Notes under the pieces: generated by a model
The model's database searches: none
What the model was told of the DNA's origin: nothing
The model's input: the letters and a program-made list of their open reading frames with translations, nothing else
Shown here: piece by piece, positions 35,430 to 44,608 of the stretch
Layout of the letters: each line of letters begins with the position of its first letter
Position numbering within the stretch: position 1 is the first letter of the stretch
Made by a program: the position numbers and the translations under genes
Source: CAKRJP01 sp963597615
GTDB lineage: Bacteria > Bacillota > Clostridia > Lachnospirales > Lachnospiraceae
Direction of reading: 5' to 3'
NCBI GenBank assembly: GCA_963597615.1
Contig: CAVBQS010000022.1
Location: 1-64,000, forward strand
DNA: 64,000 nt

Positions 35430-37268
35430 TTAATGGAAAAAATTATAGACATCCCTGGCGGATTTTTCATTCATAGTCGGTAGCTTTATTAAGTCTTCCA
35501 CCTCTGCATTTTTTATGGCTTCAATGTTAGGAAAATGGGCCATTAAGTCCTTTCTTCTGGCTGGTCCAACTCCTGGAATATCATCTAAAATGGAGTGAAC
35601 TTGGCCCTTGCTTCTTAGGTCCCTATGGAAGGTAATGGCAAATCTATGGGCCTCATCCTGAATCCTTGTAATAAGTTTAAAGCACTCGCTATTGGGGTCT
35701 ATGGGAATTTCCTGACCCAGATAATAAAGTCCCCTAGTTCTGTGATGATCATCCTTTACCATACCACATATAGGTACGGCAAGCTTTAGGTCTTTCATAA
35801 CCCCCTCAGCAATATGAACCTGACCTTTTCCGCCGTCCATCATAATAAGGTCCGGAAAAGTTACAAAACTTCCAAACTCCTGCCCCTCTTCCCTCTCCTT
35901 TAAGCCGTGGGTAAATCTTCTGGTAAGAACCTCCCTAAGACTTGCATAGTCATCGGCTCCCTGTACCCCTTTAATCTTAAATTTACGGTAATCATTTTTC
36001 TTTGGTTTTCCCTTTTCGTAAACTACCATAGATCCTACAGAGTCATAACCACTGATATTGGAAATATCATAGGCTTCCATTCTCACAATATCAGAGACTC
36101 CCAAAAGTTTCTCCAGCTCCTTCACGGCTCCAATGGTGCGGCCCTCTTCTCTTTTTAACCTTTCCTTGTCTGTGTGAAGAACCATAAAGGCATTCTTTTC
36201 TGCCAGTTCCACCAGCTTCTCCTTGCTGCCTTTTTTAGGCACCAAAATTTTCACCTTCCGGCCCTTCTTTTCCGTAAGCCATTCCTCCAAAAGATCCAAA
36301 TCCTCAATTTCTTCCGGCAGCATAAGCTCTGTCGGAAGATAGGGGGTTCCTCCATAAAACTGCTTCACAAAATTTGATAAAATACTTTTCTTTTCCTCCC
36401 CATGGACTCCTGTGAGATAAAAATGATCTCTGCCAATGAGACGACCACCCCGAATAAAGAAGACCTGCACAACTGCATCATCCCCATCTACTGCCACAGC
36501 CAGAATATCCCTGTCACTTCCATTGGTATCGGTAATCTTCTGCTTTTGGGCAATTTTCTTAACACTGGCCAAAAGGTCTCGGTATTCAGCCGCCTTCTCA
36601 AACTCCATTTTCTCAGAGGCGGCATACATTTTTTCTTCCAGTTCTTTTAGAAGCAGATCATAATCTCCATTTAAAAAATGCAAAACCTGGCCCACATTTT
36701 CTCCATACTCTTCAGAAGAAATATAGCCCTGACAAGGAGCCTTGCACTGATGAATATAATAATTCAGACAGGGCCTATCCTTCCCCTGGTCCCTGGGAAG
36801 CTTGCGACTGCAGTCACGGATTTTATATAATTTTCGGATAAGCTCAATAGTGTCCCGTACAGCACCAGAGCTGGTATAAGGACCAAAATATTTGGCCTTA
36901 TCCTTCCCTACCCGCCTGGCCATCAGGACCCTTGGGAAGGGCTCATTCATTGTTACCTTTATAAAGGGATAGGCCTTATCATCCATTAACATGGTGTTAT
37001 ATTTCGGCCTATGTTCCTTAATAAGGTTACACTCTAGAACCAAAGCTTCTAATTCTGAATCCGTCACAATATACTCAAATCTGGAAATATGAGTCACCAT
37101 CTGCTCAATCTTAGGGCCCTTATTTCTGCTAGACTGAAAATACTGCCGCACCCGGTTCTTTAAACTAATGGCTTTTCCCACATAAATGATGGCATCATTT
37201 TCATCGTGCATAAGATAGACGCCGGGTTTGCCTGGCAGCTTTTTTAATTCTTCTTGGATATCAAACAT
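35430..37268 (-). CDS. uvrC: UvrABC system protein C
   Basis: A 612-residue nucleotide excision repair nuclease. The N-terminal GIY-YIG domain (GVYLMHDENDAIIYVGKA) makes the 3' incision. A UVR domain follows (MEFEKAAEYRDLLASV), then the RNase H-like 5' incision domain (MDGGKGQVH) and a C-terminal helix-hairpin-helix (IPGVGPARRKDLMAHF). The start at 37268 (MFDIQEELKKL) has GGAAAGG upstream; a frame extending to 37343 runs into the repeat region. Confidence 0.95.
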   Translation of the reverse strand: MFDIQEELKKLPGKPGVYLMHDENDAIIYVGKAISLKNRVRQYFQSSRNKGPKIEQMVTHISRFEYIVTDSELEALVLECNLIKEHRPKYNTMLMDDKAYPFIKVTMNEPFPRVLMARRVGKDKAKYFGPYTSSGAVRDTIELIRKLYKIRDCSRKLPRDQGKDRPCLNYYIHQCKAPCQGYISSEEYGENVGQVLHFLNGDYDLLLKELEEKMYAASEKMEFEKAAEYRDLLASVKKIAQKQKITDTNGSDRDILAVAVDGDDAVVQVFFIRGGRLIGRDHFYLTGVHGEEKKSILSNFVKQFYGGTPYLPTELMLPEEIEDLDLLEEWLTEKKGRKVKILVPKKGSKEKLVELAEKNAFMVLHTDKERLKREEGRTIGAVKELEKLLGVSDIVRMEAYDISNISGYDSVGSMVVYEKGKPKKNDYRKFKIKGVQGADDYASLREVLTRRFTHGLKEREEGQEFGSFVTFPDLIMMDGGKGQVHIAEGVMKDLKLAVPICGMVKDDHHRTRGLYYLGQEIPIDPNSECFKLITRIQDEAHRFAITFHRDLRSKGQVHSILDDIPGVGPARRKDLMAHFPNIEAIKNAEVEDLIKLPTMNEKSARDVYNFFH

Positions 37269-37343
37269 GCTTTTTGCACCTTTCCTGCTCCAAATGACTA
37301 TACGGTAATTTTTGCTTCCGTTATTATAACATATTGTTGCCAT

Positions 37344-37716
37344 ATTCTCATGCTAATATGTTGTGAGCGGACTCTTTGCAAAAGAGTGGGATATCGCGAA
37401 CGGAGGCTTTGCAAAAAGTCGATGATATGCCACTGAATATTCAATATCACTCTGTGCATATCGGTTTTTGAGCAAACAGCATAGCATGGAGCGGGATATG
37501 TCTGGCGCAAACGATTGCGAGGCTTCCGTCGGGAGCTGCACCCTTACAACGAAGGCAGGCGCTTGTCTGAGCCACCCGTTTTTTTGGTGGCGAGTTGCGC
37601 TTTGAGCCTGAGTGGCTAGGCAGGGTGCAGTGAGCAGGAAACGCAGCATGTTTGCGATAGACATATCTCGCTCCATGCGGTGCGTCCGTCTATCAACACT
37701 CCTTAATCCTTGCAAA
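37344..37716. repeat. Structured GC-rich intergenic repeat-like element
   Basis: A non-coding-looking block of about 370 bp between uvrC and ftsH, with base composition unlike its neighbours. Arms 37485-37512 and 37650-37677 form a 28-bp inverted repeat with about three mismatches (core CATGGAGCGRGATATGTCT). Nested inside are CTGCACCC/GGGTGCAG and GCCACC/GGTGGC hairpins, and outside are short ACTCTTTGCAAAAGAGT-type repeats. A 120-codon minus frame runs through it but has no ribosome binding site and no recognisable domain. It could be a dispersed palindromic (MITE-like) element or a structured RNA. Confidence 0.55.
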
Positions 37717-37762
37717 CAAAAAAGTGCCGCAGACCCGATCCTTATACTCGACTCTGCGACAC
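37717..37762 (-). terminator. ftsH terminator
   Basis: Minus strand stem GTGTCGCAGA (37753-37762) with TCTGCGGCAC (37724-37733), then TTTTTTGTTTG, 18 bp after the ftsH stop. Confidence 0.8.
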
Positions 37763-37780
37763 ATTTGATTCTTTGATGTT

Positions 37781-39886
37781 CTATACTTCTGTGAAATCAT
37801 AGGTTGTATTGTTTTTGTTTCCATCTGTCTTGGTATCCTCAGAAGGTTCCTCCCTCAGGTCTACCTTTTCTAGTTCCATCTCTGGTTCCGCCTCTGATTT
37901 CTCTTCTGTGGCATTTTCAGGTACTTCCCCAAGAGGCGCACTCATGACAAATCCTGTTGTGACTCCATCAACCACTGCCTGCGATTCACCTTCCACAGGA
38001 TTCATGGCAATTCGAGGTTCCTCTTTCTTTGGTGCCTCCGGATCGATCCCTTCCATCTTATGGAAGATTTCCATAAATTCCTTACCGGTAATGGTCTCTT
38101 TTTCAATCAAAAAGGCTGCAATCTTATCCATGGTTGCCCTGTGGTCTCGAAGGAGGGTCTTGGCCTCCTCATAAGACTCCTTAAGGAGCTCCATGATTTC
38201 CTTATCAATCTCAGCTGATGTCTCATCTGCACAGTTACTTACCGCTCTTCCATCCAGATACTTATGCTGCACGGATTCTAAGCCAATAAGTCCAAATTTC
38301 TTACTCATACCATACTGGGTAATCATGGACCTTGCAATGCTGGTAGCTCTCTCTATATCATTGGAAGCTCCTGTAGTTACCGTATCAAATACAATCTCCT
38401 CTGCAGCACGGCCTCCAAGAAGTCCCACTAACATAGCCCGAAGTTCTTTTTCTGTATTTAAATACTTTTCTTCCTCCGGAGTCTGCATGACGTATCCAAG
38501 GGCTCCCATGGTTCTTGGAACGATGGTGATCTTTTGTACCGGCTCTGCGTCTTTTTGAAGGGCGCTGACCATGGCATGTCCTACTTCATGGTAGGATACG
38601 ATGCGGCGCTCCTCCTGGCTCATAATGCGGTCCTTCTTTTCTTTACCTACAAGGACCACTTCTACCGCCTCAAAAAGGTCTGCCTGGCTGACTGCATTTC
38701 TTCCATGCTTTACTGCATTAATGGCTGCCTCGTTGATCATATTTGCAAGATCAGATCCCACAGCACCTGAAGTTGCCAGGGCAATGGCTTCTAAATCTAC
38801 GGTCTCATCCATACGTACATCCTTGGAATGTACTTTCAGAACATCTATACGTCCCTTAAGGTCCGGTTTTTCTACTACAATACGTCTGTCAAAACGTCCT
38901 GGTCTTAAAAGGGCTGGATCCAAAATCTCTGGGCGGTTGGTGGCTGCAAGAAGCACCAGGCCCTTATTGCTTTCAAATCCGTCCATCTCTGCAAGCAACT
39001 GGTTCAAGGTCTGTTCTCTCTCGTCGTTGCTTCCCATCTGGTTGTCACGGCTCTTACCAATGGCATCAATCTCGTCGATGAAAATGATACATGGAGCCAT
39101 CTTTTGGGCTTCCTTAAAAAGATCACGAACTCTTGAAGCACCTACACCTACATACATTTCCACAAAGGCGGATCCGCTAAGGGAGAAAAATGGCACTCCA
39201 GCTTCTCCTGCTACTGCCTTGGCAAGAAGGGTCTTACCGGTTCCCGGAGGTCCTACTAAAAGGGCACCCTTTGGAAGCTTAGCTCCTACACTGGTATATT
39301 TTCCCGGATTATGAAGGAAGTCTACCACTTCTTGAAGGGATTCCTTGGCTTCATCCTGACCGGCTACATCCTTAAAGGTAACCCCTGTGGACTTTTCCAC
39401 ATAGAGCTTGGCATTGCTCTTTCCAATACCCATAACTCCACCGCCACCGGACATCCGCTTGGCCATCCAAACCATCATGCCTACCACAAAGGCAATTGGC
39501 AGGAAGGTTAAAATGATCTCCAGTATGATAGAATAGGTAGCATCCGGTATCTGCTGCTCGTAGTCTACTCCTGCCTTATAGAGACGGTCTGAAAGAGAAG
39601 CATCCTCCACTAGGCCGGTGTAATACTCATTGGCAATGAGCTGTCCCTTCTCCTTCTTCTCTGTGATCACCAGTCGGTCACTTCGAATCTCTACCTTATC
39701 TACCTTGCCATCATCTACCATCTTCAGAAATTCATTATAGGTAATTTCCTGATCGTTGGTCTTGCCTTGAAACTGGTAAAGAGCCAGCACCAATATAGTG
39801 GTAATCAAGGTGACTATAAGAATAAAGGAAAAGCTTTGCTTGTTGTTCCTGTTATTTTTGTTATTACGGTTGTTTTGATTATCCAT
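37781..39886 (-). CDS. ftsH: Membrane ATP-dependent zinc metalloprotease FtsH
   Basis: A 701-residue FtsH. There are two membrane segments (about 20-40 and 115-140) around an extracytoplasmic domain. The AAA+ domain has Walker A GPPGTGKTLLAK, Walker B CIIFIDEIDAIG and the second region of homology NRPEILDPALLRPGRFDR. The zinc motif is HEVGH. The N-terminus is rich in Asn (NNRNNKNNRNN) and the C-terminal about 90 residues are acidic and variable. GGGAGG precedes the start, and a good promoter lies about 30 bp further up. Confidence 0.96.
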   Translation of the reverse strand: MDNQNNRNNKNNRNNKQSFSFILIVTLITTILVLALYQFQGKTNDQEITYNEFLKMVDDGKVDKVEIRSDRLVITEKKEKGQLIANEYYTGLVEDASLSDRLYKAGVDYEQQIPDATYSIILEIILTFLPIAFVVGMMVWMAKRMSGGGGVMGIGKSNAKLYVEKSTGVTFKDVAGQDEAKESLQEVVDFLHNPGKYTSVGAKLPKGALLVGPPGTGKTLLAKAVAGEAGVPFFSLSGSAFVEMYVGVGASRVRDLFKEAQKMAPCIIFIDEIDAIGKSRDNQMGSNDEREQTLNQLLAEMDGFESNKGLVLLAATNRPEILDPALLRPGRFDRRIVVEKPDLKGRIDVLKVHSKDVRMDETVDLEAIALATSGAVGSDLANMINEAAINAVKHGRNAVSQADLFEAVEVVLVGKEKKDRIMSQEERRIVSYHEVGHAMVSALQKDAEPVQKITIVPRTMGALGYVMQTPEEEKYLNTEKELRAMLVGLLGGRAAEEIVFDTVTTGASNDIERATSIARSMITQYGMSKKFGLIGLESVQHKYLDGRAVSNCADETSAEIDKEIMELLKESYEEAKTLLRDHRATMDKIAAFLIEKETITGKEFMEIFHKMEGIDPEAPKKEEPRIAMNPVEGESQAVVDGVTTGFVMSAPLGEVPENATEEKSEAEPEMELEKVDLREEPSEDTKTDGNKNNTTYDFTEV

Positions 39887-39912
39887 ATGTTTCCTCCCAC
39901 TTTTATCTTTTA

Positions 39913-39941
39913 ATTATACGAATGGGCGAAAGGTAAATCAA
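39913..39941 (-). promoter_or_regulatory. ftsH promoter
   Basis: Minus strand TTGATT (39936-39941), 17 bp, TATAAT (39913-39918). Confidence 0.65.
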
Positions 39942-39960
39942 CAAAAACATTATGAAAAGA

Positions 39961-39990
39961 TTGTAAACTAAGGCTTCCTTGTAGTATACT
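39961..39990 (+). promoter_or_regulatory. pyrG promoter
   Basis: TTGTAA (39961-39966), 18 bp, TATACT (39985-39990), about 100 bp upstream of pyrG. A second TATAAT with poor -35 lies nearer the gene. I see no attenuator in the leader. Confidence 0.45.
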
Positions 39991-40091
39991 TGAACTTAGG
40001 ATTGTTCAATTTTGGAAACCATCTTTATTTTTTTATTGAAACATTGTATAATCCAACAGTATTTTTAAAAATGAATTCCAAGGAGGAAGTT

Positions 40092-41702
40092 ATGGCAGTC
40101 AAATATGTATTCGTTACAGGCGGCGTTGTATCTGGTCTCGGAAAGGGTATTACTGCTGCGTCTCTGGGACGTCTTTTAAAGGCTCGCGGCTATACCGTGA
40201 CCATGCAGAAATTTGATCCTTATATCAATATCGATCCAGGCACCATGAATCCTGTACAGCACGGTGAGGTTTTCGTTACAGACGATGGAGCAGAGACTGA
40301 TCTGGATTTAGGTCATTATGAAAGATTTATCGATGAGAGTCTTAGCAAGAATTCCAATGTTACCACCGGTAAGATCTACTGGTCTGTACTACAGAAGGAG
40401 CGTCGTGGAGATTTCGGCGGAGGTACTGTTCAGGTAATCCCTCATATTACTAATGAGATTAAGGATCGCTTCTATCGCAATCCTGCTGCTGAGAATACTG
40501 AGATCGCCATTATAGAAGTTGGTGGAACGGTAGGGGATATCGAAAGTCAGCCTTTCTTAGAGGCTATTCGTCAGTTCCAGCATGAAAAAGGTCGTGACAA
40601 TGTAATCCTAATCCACGTAACCTTGATTCCTTATCTTCGTGCTTCTCAGGAGATGAAGACCAAGCCAACCCAGGCCAGTGTAAAGGATCTTCAGGGTATG
40701 GGAATCCAACCAGATATCTTGGTATGTCGGTCTGAACATCCACTGGATACTGGAATCAAAGAAAAAATTGCTCTTTTCTGTAATGTTCCGGCCAACCACG
40801 TGCTTCAGAACTTAGACGTAGAATATCTCTACGAGGCACCTCTTGCTATGGAGGAAGAGAATCTTGCAGGAGTTGTATGTGAGAGCTTAAAGCTTCCTTG
40901 TCCGGAACCAGACCTTAAGGACTGGAAGGAAATGGTTGATTACTTAAAGCATCCAAATTCCGAAGTTACCGTTGCCTTAGTAGGTAAATATATCCAGCTT
41001 CATGACGCTTACATCAGTGTTGTAGAGGCCTTAAAGCATGGAGGAATCTTTAGCCGGGCTACTGTCAATATTAAATGGATTGATTCTGAGACCGTTACTC
41101 CTGAAAACGTTGGTGAACTTCTAGGAGATGTCAGCGGAATCTTAGTTCCTGGTGGATTTGGAAACCGTGGTATTGATGGAAAGTTAGAAGCCATCAAATA
41201 TGCTCGTACCAATAAGATCCCATTCTTAGGTCTTTGCCTTGGTATGCAACTTGCAATTACAGAATTTGCAAGAGATGTATTAGGTTATCACGATGCCCAC
41301 AGTGCTGAGCTTGATCCTAACACTACTCACCCAGTGATTCACATTATGCCAGAACAGATTGGTATTGAGAATATTGGAGGAACCTTAAGACTGGGCTCTT
41401 ACCCATGTATTCTTAATAAAAATTCCAAGGCCTATGAGCTTTATGGAACTGAGGAGATTCACGAGCGTCATCGTCATCGCTACGAAGTTAACAATGATTA
41501 CAGAGACGACCTAACAGCCCACGGCATGCTCTTATCCGGACTTTCTCCGGATGGTCGTATTGTAGAGATGATTGAGATTCCAGAACACCCATGGTTTATT
41601 GCAACCCAGGCTCATCCGGAATTAAAGTCAAGACCAAACAGACCACATCCATTATTCCGTGGATTTATCGAGGCATCATTAAAATATAGAGATCAACATT
41701 AA
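40092..41702 (+). CDS. pyrG: CTP synthase
   Basis: A 536-residue glutamine-hydrolysing CTP synthase (UTP to CTP). The synthase domain shows VTGGVVSGLGKGITAASLG and QKFDPYINIDPGTMNP. The class I amidotransferase domain shows GILVPGGFGNRG, the nucleophile Cys in FLGLCLGMQ, and the His-Glu pair in QAHPELKSRP. The start at 40092 has AGGAGG 5 nt upstream; the frame stays open to 39990 but without a second site. Confidence 0.96.
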   Translation: MAVKYVFVTGGVVSGLGKGITAASLGRLLKARGYTVTMQKFDPYINIDPGTMNPVQHGEVFVTDDGAETDLDLGHYERFIDESLSKNSNVTTGKIYWSVLQKERRGDFGGGTVQVIPHITNEIKDRFYRNPAAENTEIAIIEVGGTVGDIESQPFLEAIRQFQHEKGRDNVILIHVTLIPYLRASQEMKTKPTQASVKDLQGMGIQPDILVCRSEHPLDTGIKEKIALFCNVPANHVLQNLDVEYLYEAPLAMEEENLAGVVCESLKLPCPEPDLKDWKEMVDYLKHPNSEVTVALVGKYIQLHDAYISVVEALKHGGIFSRATVNIKWIDSETVTPENVGELLGDVSGILVPGGFGNRGIDGKLEAIKYARTNKIPFLGLCLGMQLAITEFARDVLGYHDAHSAELDPNTTHPVIHIMPEQIGIENIGGTLRLGSYPCILNKNSKAYELYGTEEIHERHRHRYEVNNDYRDDLTAHGMLLSGLSPDGRIVEMIEIPEHPWFIATQAHPELKSRPNRPHPLFRGFIEASLKYRDQH

Positions 41703-41716
41703 TAACAAATAAGTAT

Positions 41717-41758
41717 AAAAAGAGAGAGTAATGCGCTTATCACTACTCTCTCTTTTTT
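41717..41758 (+). terminator. pyrG terminator
   Basis: AAAAAGAGAGAGTA pairs with TACTCTCTCTTTTT around a 13-nt loop, ending in six T. Confidence 0.85.
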
Positions 41759-41784
41759 ATTCATTTTTTATTTGCTTCTTTAAA

Positions 41785-42939
41785 TTAAATCAAACTGACT
41801 AAGTGAAACAGGAAGTTTGCCGCTACTCCTGCACAAAGTCCTCCGATGGTATGGCTGATAATTGCCTTTCCTGTAAGGTGAGGTGTCTTAAGGGCAGACA
41901 TCATACCTACATGGGTACTAAGATAACCACTCCAGCACATACACATTGCTGTAAATACCGCCACATCATTGCCATGGACGGAACCATTCAAAGCCATCTC
42001 CGGAATCAGGCCAATGGCTGCTCCTGCTGCTCCAAGAGCGGTAATTGGTACGGAAATAGCTGAAGAGGAAGTAAATCCAAACAGTGGCTTTAAGATAAAG
42101 GAAAGTTTTTCTCCGATCCAAGGGAATAAAGCAACACCTTCATAGGCTGCTCCTGTATATCCATCTGCGCTAGGTCCATAGGTAAGCATCATAACGATGG
42201 TGCAGATAATCAAGACTCCCGGGATAATTGCAACACCAACTTCTACACCACTTTTACCACCTTCCAGCATAGCATCTAAGATTCTTCCTGCTACACTTCC
42301 GGAACGAATCTCCCTGGTGTTCATAATATCATCATCCCCCTCCTCCGGAGGAATACAATACTCTGTTGTTCCATATTCTTTTTTCGTAAAGTGAAGCATG
42401 ATTCTTACACTGACAATACTTCCGATAATCGCTCCTAAATTACCTATCGCAATGGCCAGACCTAGGTTTTCTCCTGTTAAAGGCAAGGTCATCATATAGG
42501 TGGATACAATCAAGCCCATTCCAAAAGCAGTACCAAGGTTTGTAAGAGCCGGCAATTGATATTTCTTAAAATATCTTTTAAAATTCTTATCCTCCGCTAA
42601 AGATAAAATCGCCGGATTATCTGCCATATAGGTTGTAAAAATACCTACTGCTGATGCTCCAGGAAGATCATACAAGGGCTTCATGAGAGGTGTTATGATC
42701 TTGTTAAACAAGGCAATAACACCAAACTCAGAAAGCACTGCTGCAATAGCACCTGCCAACACCGCAATGGCTGTAATGTTAAGAACCGTATTAACCAAAA
42801 GGTCATAAGCGGTAGCCATCATGGTCTGCATCATGTTGGAGATGCCCATTTTCGTCCCTACTGCACCAAAGCACAACAAGAACGCAGCCAGGAAGACAAA
42901 AGCTTCCAAGCTGATCGCTTTTTTTCTTTTTTTCTCCAT
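41785..42939 (-). CDS. CD0519/CD1768-like membrane protein (nucleoside-recognition/Gate-type)
   Basis: A 384-residue membrane protein with about 9-10 hydrophobic segments. It recalls the clostridial CD0519/CD1768 family, which has a nucleoside-recognition (Gate) domain. Noticeable segments are TTYMADNPAILSLAEDK, TNLGTAFGMGLIVSTYMMTLP and the C-terminal NGSVHGNDVAVFTAMCMCWSGYLSTHVGMMSALK. Substrate unknown. I prefer the ATG at 42939 (MEKKRKK), about 10 nt from AAGGAG, over the one at 42948, which is 1 nt away. A long leader with an intrinsic terminator precedes it. Confidence 0.65.
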   Translation of the reverse strand: MEKKRKKAISLEAFVFLAAFLLCFGAVGTKMGISNMMQTMMATAYDLLVNTVLNITAIAVLAGAIAAVLSEFGVIALFNKIITPLMKPLYDLPGASAVGIFTTYMADNPAILSLAEDKNFKRYFKKYQLPALTNLGTAFGMGLIVSTYMMTLPLTGENLGLAIAIGNLGAIIGSIVSVRIMLHFTKKEYGTTEYCIPPEEGDDDIMNTREIRSGSVAGRILDAMLEGGKSGVEVGVAIIPGVLIICTIVMMLTYGPSADGYTGAAYEGVALFPWIGEKLSFILKPLFGFTSSSAISVPITALGAAGAAIGLIPEMALNGSVHGNDVAVFTAMCMCWSGYLSTHVGMMSALKTPHLTGKAIISHTIGGLCAGVAANFLFHLVSLI

Positions 42940-43084
42940 ATTTTTCATTCTCCTTATCCTTGTGTAGAATGTCAGACCTTTTCAGGAAATCTAGCGGCTA
43001 ATTCCCATAGAAACTATCGAAACACAAAGGTCCTTCCCCAGTGGAAGAATCTACCAATTTCTTTGTTTTCAGATAGATTCGCCT

Positions 43085-43136
43085 AAAAAAGGGAGCACGC
43101 AAACCAAGGTCTAAAAAGACCCCTCCACGTACTCCC
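43085..43136 (-). terminator. Intrinsic terminator inside the leader of the CD0519-like gene
   Basis: Minus strand GGGAGTACG (43128-43136) pairs with CGTGCTCCC (43091-43099, one G-U) around an inner GGTC/GACC hairpin, followed by TTTTTT (43085-43090). It lies between the gene's promoter and its start codon, so it can only act as an attenuator. Confidence 0.65.
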
Positions 43137-43181
43137 TTGCACCCTACATTATAACGATAACTCACCGTCATCTCTGATAAA

Positions 43182-43210
43182 ATCATAACAGAATTGCCAA
43201 AAACAAGCAA
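43182..43210 (-). promoter_or_regulatory. Promoter of the CD0519-like gene
   Basis: Minus strand TTGCTT (43205-43210), 17 bp, TATGAT (43182-43187). It gives a 5' leader of about 230 nt. Confidence 0.55.
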
Positions 43211-43246
43211 GATTCAGACCGCGGTCTTAACAAATATTTAATTCGT

Positions 43247-43275
43247 TTGCATCCCTTTCTCATTTCCATTAATAT
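43247..43275 (+). promoter_or_regulatory. Promoter of the YkgJ-like gene
   Basis: TTGCAT (43247-43252), 17 bp, TAATAT (43270-43275), about 45 bp upstream of the start. Confidence 0.5.
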
Positions 43276-43318
43276 AGTAGTACTAGAATTAATTAAATCA
43301 GAAAGACGAGGACTTCTT

Positions 43319-43984
43319 ATGTTAAGAGATATGGACCTATCCACCGAAACCGATGGAAGATTTTATACGAATAATGATATGGTAAAAACAGACTGCGGTG
43401 GCTGTATTGGCTGTTCTGACTGCTGCCATAGCATGGGAACTTCCATTGTTTTAGACCCCTATGATGTCTGCAACCTAACCTGCGATCTTCATACTTCTTT
43501 TCAGGACCTTCTTACAGGACCCTTGGAATTAAATGTGGCGGATGGAATCATCCTTCCCAATCTAAAAATGAAAGCGGATACCGAAGGCTGTTCTTTCCTA
43601 AATCAGGAGGGACGCTGTAACATCCACAGCTTCCGTCCGGGAATCTGCAGGCTCTTTCCTCTGGGCCGCTATTATGAAAATAATTCCTTCCAATATATTC
43701 TTCAGACCAAAGAATGTCCCTATCCTAAAAAAGGAAAGATTAAGATCAAAAAATGGCTGGGAATTTCAAACCTGGGAAACTACGAAGACTTTATTAAAAA
43801 ATGGCACTACTTTTTGAAACCTCTTCAGGAATTTGCTATGACTTCTGAGGATTCGGTGGCTGTAAAGCAACTCAGTATGTATATTCTTCAGAATTTTTAT
43901 ATACAAGGATTTAAAAATCCCGATACTTTTTACCAAGAATTCAATAGTAAATTAGACGCTGCAAAAAAAGCGCTTCATATATAA
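43319..43984 (+). CDS. YkgJ-family cysteine cluster protein
   Basis: A 221-residue putative zinc/iron-chelating protein. The cluster CGGCIGCSDCCHSMG is followed by GCSFLNQEGRCNIHSFRPGICRLFPLG, the usual YkgJ (UPF0153) arrangement of Cys ligands. A downstream Cys in QTKECPYP may complete the site. The function of the family is unknown. The start at 43319 (MLRDMDL) has GAGGA 6 nt upstream. A frame open to 43247 would begin at the -35 of the promoter and is rejected. Confidence 0.85.
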   Translation: MLRDMDLSTETDGRFYTNNDMVKTDCGGCIGCSDCCHSMGTSIVLDPYDVCNLTCDLHTSFQDLLTGPLELNVADGIILPNLKMKADTEGCSFLNQEGRCNIHSFRPGICRLFPLGRYYENNSFQYILQTKECPYPKKGKIKIKKWLGISNLGNYEDFIKKWHYFLKPLQEFAMTSEDSVAVKQLSMYILQNFYIQGFKNPDTFYQEFNSKLDAAKKALHI

Positions 43985-44023
43985 ACATATATAGATGGGC
44001 TTAAGTCTCCTCAAAAAGAAGTC

Positions 44024-44067
44024 TTGACATTTTTCTTTTATCCTATATAATTATCATTGGTAATTAT
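44024..44067 (+). promoter_or_regulatory. marR-MATE promoter with overlapping operator
   Basis: TTGACA (44024-44029), 16 bp, TATAAT (44046-44051). A perfect palindrome ATAATTA-N7-TAATTAT (44047-44067) overlaps the -10, as expected for MarR autoregulation. A partial third copy (ATAATTAT) follows at 44073-44080. Confidence 0.7.
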
Positions 44068-44117
44068 ATGGGATAATTATTTTTTAACAAAAAAGATGAC
44101 AAATAAAAGGAGTTTTC

Positions 44118-44570
44118 ATGGATACCGAATTAATCAAAAAAATGTTTGACGCCTGCTACCAGGCCAAACGAACCAGGGATTTGCTTCCACCTCTACCTAA
44201 GGGAACCCTCCCATCCTTTATCCAATACTTGGATATTATTGGAAAGCTGGAGAAACAAGGAGTGATGGTTAAGGTTTCCGATATTAGTGACGGTCTGGGA
44301 ATTCCAAGACCCGGAGTCACAAGGACCCTAAACGATATGGTTGAGAAGGGCTATGTAACAAAGATTCCCTGCCCGGAAGATAAAAGAATCACCTATCTTG
44401 CTGCGACTGCTAAGGGACGCGACCTGTCAAAAAAATATGATGAGGATTTTTTTAATGACTTAGCCTCTGATCTAGATGCAATTTCCACGGAGGATGCAGA
44501 ATGCATGATAGAGACCATTGAGACCTTTCACAACATTATGAAAAAATGGGCCAATCAATTTGAACAATAA
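44118..44570 (+). CDS. MarR-family transcriptional regulator
   Basis: A 150-residue winged-helix MarR protein. The DNA-binding part is KVSDISDGLGIPRPGVTRTLNDMVEKGYVTK in pieces, followed by the wing CPEDKRITYLAATAKGR with the conserved Asp-Lys-Arg. It starts 38 bp before a MATE exporter gene and has a palindromic operator on its own promoter. It is thus probably a drug- or metabolite-sensing repressor of the pair. Confidence 0.9.
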   Translation: MDTELIKKMFDACYQAKRTRDLLPPLPKGTLPSFIQYLDIIGKLEKQGVMVKVSDISDGLGIPRPGVTRTLNDMVEKGYVTKIPCPEDKRITYLAATAKGRDLSKKYDEDFFNDLASDLDAISTEDAECMIETIETFHNIMKKWANQFEQ

Positions 44571-44608
44571 GTTCTATTGTGAAATGAAAGACAAAAAAGG
44601 AGAAAGAC

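Noticed and set aside
37353..37715. 120-codon minus-strand frame in the uvrC-ftsH gap
   Set aside because: No ribosome binding site, odd composition and no domain; the frame follows from the structured repeat and is better described as an element than a gene.
38601..39314. 237-codon plus-strand frame opposite ftsH
   Set aside because: Antisense shadow of a clear ftsH, with no ribosome binding site and Ser/Arg/Pro-rich composition.
42998..43210. 70-codon frame in the leader of the CD0519-like gene
   Set aside because: It would begin at the -35 box and runs through the terminator hairpin; the internal ATG lacks a Shine-Dalgarno sequence.
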